Assembly (NCBI GenBank): GCA_026770615.1
Contig: MU631318.1
Coordinates: 575,689 to 586,448 of the forward strand
Direction: 5' to 3'
Source: Pavlovales sp. CCMP2436
Taxonomy: Eukaryota > Haptophyta > Pavlovophyceae > Pavlovales
DNA length: 10,760 nucleotides
The translations under genes were made by a program, and so were the position numbers. Shown here piece by piece: positions 6,190 through 10,760 of the stretch (positions are counted from its first letter, which is position 1; each line of letters begins with the position of its first letter). Below the pieces are notes generated by a model. It did no database searches. It saw nothing but the letters and a program-made list of their open reading frames with translations, and was not told the origin of the DNA.

Positions 6190-7234
6190 TTTCTTCTGCA
6201 GTCGACTGGGTATTGGCCAAGCTGCACGAGATCGTGCCAGATGCTGCCCTATACGACGCCAGATGCTACCCTATACGACTCAGTGTTCCCTAGGCTCTGC
6301 TACAATATGCTCACTGTCGGAAATCTTCACAAGGAGATCAACTTCTTCATAGGGGAGGGCGATAATGGGAAGACAACACTGATGAAATTCCTGAAGGTGG
6401 CGGCGCCGTCTGGCTGGGTGCAGTCGACGCGCTCGGACAACTTCACGGGGCGCGCGCGTGGCAACGAGCAGACAGACTGGCTCGTGAAGCTGGAAGGCGC
6501 GAGGGTCGTATACACCGAGGAGTCCGCACGAGACGAAGTCGGCTCGCTCGATGCCGAATGGCTCAAGGAGCTGCGAGGCGATTTGGATGTCTCTTGCCGC
6601 AAGATGTACGGTGGCGAGCGAGAGATGCGCGTCTGCTTCACGCTCTACTTTATGGCGAACCACTTGCCTCAGATCGCGCACGCAGACGAGGCGCTCAAGA
6701 AGTCATTCGTCATCTGCGACCTGCCAGGCAAGTTTGTCGATGACCCTGCCGCTTTCAAGATCGCAAAGCCGTTCACGCCGTGGCAGCAGTAAATCAAGCC
6801 AGTCGACCGCGAGCTCAAGAAAACGTTCGCGCTGCCTCGGATGCGGCTGGCGCTGATGCATATCGCGTGCGAGCAATATGCCGCCTTCATACAAGGTAGG
6901 CGGCTCTGTCTTCGAGGCAGTGCCTGACGAGTTTGAAAAGTGGAAGGACGAGATCCAGCTCGAGAAGGACACGATCAGTGCTGTGTTCTACTCCGCGTTC
7001 ACTGCAGCAACCAGCAGGAAGGATGTGGATGCCACTCAGCCCATCGCAGTCAGGCAGATCCTCACTGCTGTCAGATTTGCTGACCATGAGCTCAAGATCA
7101 CAGACCAAATCCTGGGCGCATGGATGAAGCGTGCGTTCATAGACACTCAGCACAAGTATGTCCAGAAGAAGAGGACAAAGAGCAGCATGGTCTGGACTGG
7201 CCTAGTACCTGTCCAGACCACTGTCAATGCATAG
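6190..7234 (+). pseudogene. D5-like superfamily 3 helicase remnant (viral or virus-like origin)
   Basis: SF3 helicases of the D5 type unwind DNA as hexameric AAA+ ATPases at replication forks of large DNA viruses, polinton-like viruses and some plasmids. In the main frame (6241-6792, 183 codons) I see Walker A GEGDNGKTTLMKF (residues 38-50), a Walker B-like VVYTEES (89-95), LKELRGDLDVSCRKMY (108-123, the usual 'K.l.GD.i..R.ly' block), sensor 1 FMANHLPQI (137-145) and a KFVDDP tail. Three breaks are visible: a 22-bp tandem duplication (6237-6280) that shifts the frame upstream of the ATPase core, a TAA at 6790-6792 with homologous-looking sequence continuing after it, and a shift between about 6888 and 6910 into the frame that ends at 7234. 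The N-terminal primase part is absent; the left junction is satellite. No other viral gene is nearby. Family identity is firm; the source virus is not known. Confidence 0.85.
6237..6280. repeat. 22-bp tandem duplication in the helicase remnant
   Basis: CCAGATGCTGCCCTATACGA... (6237-6258) is followed at once by CCAGATGCTACCCTATACGA... (6259-6280), with 20 of 22 bases equal. As 22 is not a multiple of 3, the codons before the duplication (frame giving LAKLHEIVPDA) are out of phase with those after it (PDATLYDSVF). The two mismatches show the duplication is not recent. Confidence 0.9.
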
Positions 7235-7282
7235 GGTCAGTGATGGCTGTCATTCGATCGTTTTGTGTGGTCGTGCAAGCTG

Positions 7283-7434
7283 TAGTGATCATGTGCTACG
7301 AGTTCACCATCAATCTCACCTCTACCACCACCATCCCTGCTGCCAGGACTAACGTCTGACGTCGACCAAGTCAGTGAGTGAATAACACCTGTTGAACCAT
7401 GCTGAGCCGCTATAAATATATAGTGATCATGTGC
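7283..7434. repeat. 14-bp direct repeats around the left arm of the large inverted repeat
   Basis: TAGTGATCATGTGC occurs at 7283-7296 and 7421-7434 without a mismatch. The left inverted-repeat arm lies between them. The pair could be a long target duplication around that arm or a recombination trace. Confidence 0.7.
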
Positions 7435-7756
7435 ATTACATGGTGCAGAGATGCCGTCATCAGAGCTCAAGTCTACATCTAGTCTACATCATTTTATTAG
7501 TATGCGTCTCTATCCCGCCAGTATGCGTGGTGTAGACGGTGTAGACCATTTTGGCAAAGCTCTCAGGACAAGAACGAAGGAGGATCTCATTTTTCTCATT
7601 TAGTTTCTAAACAAGGTATATATATATATATGTATATATAGCGGCTCAGCATGGTTCAACAGGTGTTGTTCATTAACTGACTTGGTCGACGTCAGACGTT
7701 AGTTCTGGCAGCAGGGATGGTGGTTGTAGAGGTGAGGTTGGTGGTGAACTTGTAGC
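7295..7756. repeat. large imperfect inverted repeat, arms 7295-7420 and 7621-7756
   Basis: The left arm begins GCTACGAGTTCACCA and the right arm ends TGGTGAACTTGTAGC. Along about 116 bp I count 8 mismatches, 6 of them transitions, with shared segments such as ACTAACGTCTGACGTCGACC and CACCTGTTGAACCATGCTGA. Both arms end towards the centre in GCCGCTATA followed by TA-rich sequence (right side 7617-7640). The 200-bp centre holds one of two GTGTAGAC-rich blocks. No open frame in it is worth calling. It could be a foldback transposon or a rearranged tandem element. Confidence 0.88.
7471..7557. repeat. GTGTAGAC-rich block A
   Basis: It contains GTCTACATC at 7471 and 7482, AGTATGCGT at 7499 and 7520 (21 bp apart), and GTGTAGAC at 7531 and 7540. 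Bases 7479-7545 are an inverted copy of block B at 8264-8332. It lies in the centre of the large inverted repeat. Confidence 0.8.
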
Positions 7757-7768
7757 GATTGCCATAGG

Positions 7769-7798
7769 TCCCCCCCCACTCTCTTCCCCCCCCCCACA
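7769..7798 (-). other. polypurine tract on the minus strand
   Basis: On the plus strand two C-runs surround ACTCTCTT, so the minus strand has a run of about 27 bases that is nearly all purine. It lies about 20-45 bases downstream of the stop of the minus-strand ORF at 7815-8282. Such tracts prime plus-strand synthesis in retroelements or form triplex DNA; nothing here shows which, if either, applies. Confidence 0.4.
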
Positions 7799-7814
7799 CA
7801 ACGCTCACGTCCAT

Positions 7815-8282
7815 TTAGGTGCGTGTGCCCTGTCCGCCGCGGCCGCTGCGGCCACCGCGGCCGAGGCGTGCGCCCCGGTCGGCATTGTGGCTGCGCCAGT
7901 TGTCGTCACGGTACGCGCCGTCCGCGTGCGCAGGGGCGTCCTCGGGCCCGTTTGCCGAGCGGCCGGTGCGCTGGAGCCAAGGTGCACCCCGGGCACCAGC
8001 GGCCGCGCGTGCAGTCTGCGTGTGCAGCGAGCGCACGGTGGCGAGGATGAGCCTGGCGTGGCCGCGCGCCACGATCACTCCGAGCTCCTTGCGCATGAGT
8101 CCGAGAAGTGTGTTGCGCTCCTTCCTCGTCGTCGGCGCGCTGAGCTTGCCCATCCACGTCTCCGCACCCATGCCAGCGAAGTTCTTGAGCAGGTTGTCGA
8201 GGCTCTTTGACTGCTCCCCGAAGCCGCCGGTCGCTATGCCGATGACGGGGGGTGGTACACACCCTCTACACCTCCACACCAC
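7815..8282 (-). CDS. unrecognised protein with an RGG-rich basic tail, probably a gene fragment
   Basis: The open frame is about 155 codons long. Its core (about residues 20-70: SKSLDNLLKNFAGMGAETW, then KERNTLLGLMRKELGVIVAR) reads like a helical domain. Its codons end mostly in G or C, unlike the opposite-strand frame (7819-8325). The tail is Arg/Gly-rich (ARLGRGGRSGRGGQGTRT), as in nucleic-acid-binding proteins including some retroelement Gag proteins. The first roughly 12 codons come from block B repeat sequence, so the true start is missing or lies in an upstream exon. The stop TAA is at 7815-7817. I do not recognise the family. Confidence 0.5.
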   Translation of the reverse strand: MVWRCRGCVPPPVIGIATGGFGEQSKSLDNLLKNFAGMGAETWMGKLSAPTTRKERNTLLGLMRKELGVIVARGHARLILATVRSLHTQTARAAAGARGAPWLQRTGRSANGPEDAPAHADGAYRDDNWRSHNADRGARLGRGGRSGRGGQGTRT

Positions 8283-8360
8283 GCATACTGACGGGATAAA
8301 GACGCATACTAATCAAATGATGTAGACTAGACTCGTGCCGTCTACACCAGTCTACACCAT
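8264..8360. repeat. GTGTAGAC-rich block B, inverted copy of block A
   Basis: 8264-8332 matches the reverse complement of block A, including ACCACGCATACTGACGGGAT, two ACGCATACT strings 21 bp apart (8281, 8302) and AATGATGTAGACTAGA. Two further GTCTACAC strings follow at about 8340 and 8350. It overlaps the 5' end of the minus-strand ORF. Confidence 0.78.
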
Positions 8361-8978
8361 GGCCTCAACAGCAGCTCCTATCTCCCGGTTTCTCCCAGTA
8401 ACGCCCAGCTCAAAAACCAAGTCACGCACGCATAGCGCATATTTTCTGAGTGTGGGCGCAAGCCTGCAGTGTGCCAGAAAGCCCCTTTTGCCCATTTCGT
8501 ACGCATGAAGGCGCGCGCGGTCCCGCAGCCCCCCCGCCCACCTCCAAATTTTGCCCCCGAAATCGCCCCAAACCAGTACAATTTTCCGCCAAGACACCCC
8601 CTTCGCCCCATTTCAACATTTTAAAATTTCAAAATTTCAAACGCGGTCGTCACACCTTCCGATACCCCCCAGTCCTTGCTGGTGGCCGGTGGCGTCGACG
8701 TTGTCTCTCACTAGGCTGAGCAAATTCGCGGTGTCCTGGTACGTCTTCACGCACTCCTCGTTTGACATCGTCCGGCGGACCGGGCGGAGCTGAGTTTCGC
8801 CGTAAACCTGAATTTTAGACCCTGATTTTTTCTTTTTTAAACCTGAGTTTCATTTAATCGGCGGCCGACTTCAATTATTAATCTCAGGTTCCGGAATTTT
8901 CAGTGAATTCCGATCACGGCGTGAATGGCGATTCGCGGTTAATTATGGAGTTGCCCTTGATTGCTTGAATTTGAGATG
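8361..8978. other. mixed-composition stretch, one small ORF only
   Basis: C-rich sequence (8520-8610) passes into AATTTCAAA-type repeats (8620-8640), then a coding-like segment at 8637-8768, then AT-rich sequence with AAACCTGARTTT-like strings at about 8803 and 8839. I find no recognisable gene apart from the small ORF. Confidence 0.4.
8637..8768 (-). CDS. small minus-strand ORF, possible first exon
   Basis: ATG at 8766-8768 opens 43 codons to a TGA at 8637-8639 and encodes MSNEECVKTYQDTANLLSLV and a short Gly-rich end. Composition and codon ends look coding. It has the same strand as 7815-8282 and lies about 355 bp upstream of it, with repeat block B between. It could be a separate exon of that gene; I see a possible GT donor near 8657 but cannot prove splicing. 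It matches no family I know. Confidence 0.25.
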   Translation of the reverse strand: MSNEECVKTYQDTANLLSLVRDNVDATGHQQGLGGIGRCDDRV

Positions 8979-9115
8979 CAGGGGATCGCGGGCAATAAGA
9001 AACCGTCGTGTAATGAAACTGAGCCTTTTTGTTTGCATTTTTGTATGTAATTTAAGAAAATGTAAGCATTGTTTGTATGTAAATTGCTAAGAAACTCAGC
9101 CTCAGCCTCAAAAAG
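8979..9115. mobile_element. MITE copy 4, cut at its right side by a copia LTR
   Basis: It starts CAGGGGATCGCGGGCAATAA at 8979 and runs through ACCGTCGTGTAATGAAACTG and CTCAGCCTCAGCCTCAAAAAG. There the match with copy 3 ends and an LTR begins. The missing part (CGCCGTTCTTATTGCCCGCG...) should lie beyond the other end of the copia element, outside the window. The left flank is TG instead of TA, a likely later mutation. Orientation matches copy 3. Confidence 0.88.
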
Positions 9116-9424
9116 TGTTAGGATGCGAGAGTGCGAGGTCTGTAGCGAGAGCTAGGGGGGATCGAGTCCGAGTCGCGGTGAAGTGGCTAACGAGAGGGCA
9201 GGAACAGCTAGGAAGCGTAGGGCGATACGACACAGAGCAAGTGGTCTGAAGCTGTGTCCCAAGGTCTCTTAGTAAGTAAGAGACCCTGACAAGAGAGCTG
9301 AAGAAGCGTCGAGAGCAGCCGTAGAGCAGTCGAAACGGCAGCTGAGCCCGGGATATTAAAATCCGGGCAGTCCGATGGCGAACCGGACAGAGCCAACGTG
9401 TGTAAAACACTTGGGCTCCCGACA
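9116..9424 (-). mobile_element. 3' LTR of the minus-strand copia element
   Basis: In sense (minus strand) it begins TGTCGGGAGCCC at 9424 and ends CATCCTAACA at 9116, 309 bp. A polypurine tract lies directly upstream at 9425-9436, and the MITE resumes directly downstream. The expected 5-bp target duplication is AAAAG (9111-9115). Two hairpins are shared with the solo LTR at 5341-5640: GGTCTCTTA/TAAGAGACC around GTAAG, and GCCCGG/CCGGGC around an 11-base loop. Confidence 0.9.
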
Positions 9425-9436
9425 CCCTCCCTCAAT
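9425..9436 (-). promoter_or_regulatory. polypurine tract of the copia element
   Basis: ATTGAGGGAGGG on the minus strand ends exactly at the LTR start. This is the standard place for the plus-strand primer of reverse transcription. Confidence 0.8.
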
Positions 9437-9498
9437 CTGGACGCCATCACGTTCAGGTTGAAGGAACTGGTACAGCTTGAGCTTGTAGTCGGTGAAAA

Positions 9499-9519
9499 CC
9501 CCCCCCTTTAAGGAGGGGG
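9499..9519. other. hairpin in the copia 3' untranslated region
   Basis: Eight C, TTTAA, GG, A and five G fold into a 9-bp stem with one mismatch. It lies between the Pol stop (9537) and the LTR. It may be a second purine-rich tract on the minus strand or a base-composition accident. Confidence 0.45.
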
Positions 9520-9536
9520 AAACCGATGGTGGCCGT

Positions 9537-10760
9537 TTACATGCCGAGGAGCGTGCGGCGGTGTTGAAGGAAAAGCTTGGGGCCAAGGGGGTTAGTCATG
9601 ATGGCGGCGACGTTGTCGAGACCGCTGATGAAAAACAGCTTGATGGAGCCGTTCTTGACGAGGTCGCGGATCCAGTGGAATTTGATGTCCACTTGCTTGG
9701 TCCGGCGGTGCACGATGTCGTTCTTGGACAAGTTGATGCACGAAACGTTGTCCTCGCCGACGGGCGTGGCAGTAGTTTGCGGGAAGCCGAGGTCGGCGAG
9801 GAGCTGGCGCATTGCGATGATCTCCTTGGAGACGGAGGTAACCGCGACGTACTCAGCCTCAGTCGAGCTGAGCGTGACGACGCTCTGCTTCTCGCGCCGG
9901 GCTGAGACGGTGCCGCCTCCTACCTGCGTGATAAAGCCGGAGACGGACTTGCGCGTGTCGATGCAGTTGGCGTAGTCAGCGTCGACGAAGGCAGTGAAGT
10001 TAAGCTCGACGTTGGCCTTGAATTTGAGGCCGAGGTCGGCCGTGCCAGCGAGGTAGCGGAGGATGCGCTTGGCCGCGGTCATGTGCGGCTCGCCGGGGCG
10101 GCTCATAAAGTGTGTGAGCGTGCCCATGGCGTACATGATATCCGGGCGGAAGTGCAAGATGTGGATCAGCGCGCCGACGATCGAGCGGTACTCCGTGGCG
10201 CCGTCTTGGTCGAGGAGCTCCGAGTCCGAGGAGATGGTGAGGTGCAGGCCTTCTGCCATCGGCGTGTCAACGGGGTGCGCGTTCAGCATGCCGGTCCGCT
10301 CTAAGAGCTCGAGGATGGCGCGCGAGATGATCACATTGATGCCGAGGTCGGAGCGCGTCAGCTTCATGGACAGGAAGGAGTCGATGTCGTCGCTGAGCGT
10401 CGTCTTGAAGACCGTGGTGATCGAGGTGAGGAACTTGTCACAGACGTCGGGTTTGAGCGAGAAGTCGGCGATCAAGAGGTCGTCGACGTAGATACCGAGC
10501 GACGAGTGGCCTTCGTCATGGTGAAGTGTGTACACGCACGGGTCCTGGCGCGACTGCGTGAAGCCGTAGTCGATGAGCCAGTTGTCGATTAGCTGCCGCC
10601 AGTTGCGGCCGGACTGCTTGAGCCCGTAGATCGATTTGAGAAGTTTGAGAACGATGTCGCCCTTGCCTTTGATCTTGTACGAGTAGGGAGGGTCGACGTA
10701 GATGTCGTAGTCAGGGGCGCGTTGAGGTACGCCGTCTTGAAGTCAAGGTGGAAGAGGCGT
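9537..10760 (-). pseudogene. Ty1/copia Pol remnant: reverse transcriptase and RNase H, cut by the window edge
   Basis: The main frame (10535 down to 9537, 332 codons from its first Met; it is open further upstream) has the polymerase motif YVDD (residues 16-19), and RNase H motifs FVDADYA (D185), LSSTEAEY (E226) and EDN (D262). Upstream codons give IYGLKQSGRNW (about 10595-10631) and, in another frame, HLDFKTAYLNAP, the first polymerase Asp motif. One base appears to be missing near 10711-10716, which puts these two parts out of register. The C-terminal ADxxTK motif of copia RNase H reads AAIMTN, so its Asp is Ala. The usual W in front of the KQ motif is absent as well. The stop is followed by a 112-bp untranslated stretch with a polypurine tract and the LTR. 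This is a decayed autonomous-type copy; its integrase, Gag and 5' LTR would lie to the right. Confidence 0.92.

Noticed and set aside
6793..6910. An intron instead of a stop and frameshift in the helicase
   Set aside because: AAGGTAGG near 6893 resembles a donor, but sequence on both sides of the stop at 6790 keeps reading as helicase in the same frame, and the 22-bp duplication is an independent break. Decay is the simpler explanation.
7819..8325. 168-codon plus-strand ORF
   Set aside because: It is the antisense of the minus-strand ORF, which has better codon ends and a clearer domain-plus-tail structure.
9492..9905. Plus-strand ORFs at 9492-9905, 9577-9975 and 10063-10491
   Set aside because: They are antisense shadows of the copia RNase H and reverse transcriptase frame.
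1..10760. CRISPR array or prokaryotic mobile-element system
   Set aside because: The repeats are LTRs, inverted-repeat elements or tandem satellites. No regularly spaced short repeats with unique spacers and no cas-like frames are present.

Overview
This window looks like eukaryotic nuclear DNA from a repeat-rich genome, probably an alga or other protist. The evidence is two Ty1/copia-type retrotransposon remnants, a family of short TA-target inverted-repeat elements (MITEs), satellite arrays and a decayed SF3 (D5-like) helicase of the kind carried by large DNA viruses and their satellites. There is no operon structure, and I see no bacterial gene, tRNA, rRNA or CRISPR array. The host lineage cannot be fixed from this sequence. 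No gene here looks certainly intact; the best surviving open frame is a minus-strand ORF at 7815-8282.

Layout. 1-553 is a GC-rich two-unit tandem repeat (64 and 108 bp units). 654-903 may be an LTR. 978-3945 is a plus-strand Ty1/copia remnant: a candidate Gag region with 7-residue NKP repeats, then a protease-like region and an integrase with its D, D, E triad present. A 167-bp MITE (copy 1, 3455-3621) sits inside the integrase frame, and a small frameshift follows it. 3946-4800 is mostly GC-rich sequence without a recognisable gene. 4808-6185 is a satellite with a recurring GGATACG-type motif, invaded by a 0.4-kb inverted-repeat element (4881-5291), by MITE copy 2 (which itself carries a solo LTR) and by MITE copy 3.

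6190-7234 is the D5-like helicase remnant, broken by a 22-bp tandem duplication, a stop codon and a frameshift. 7295-7756 is a large imperfect inverted repeat. 7471-7545 and 8264-8332 are a second pair of inverted blocks, which partly interleave with the first. Between them lies the minus-strand ORF with an RGG-rich tail. 8979-9115 is MITE copy 4, cut by a minus-strand Ty1/copia element: LTR 9116-9424, polypurine tract, then RNase H and reverse transcriptase running off the right edge.

The nesting order can be read directly. The copia protein frame and the satellite existed before the MITEs inserted, and copia LTRs later inserted into two of the MITE copies. Both of those LTRs lie close to the same end of the MITE. 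Two MITEs sit at the same position of the satellite unit. These insertion preferences, the helicase relic and the interleaved inverted repeats are the most interesting parts of the window.
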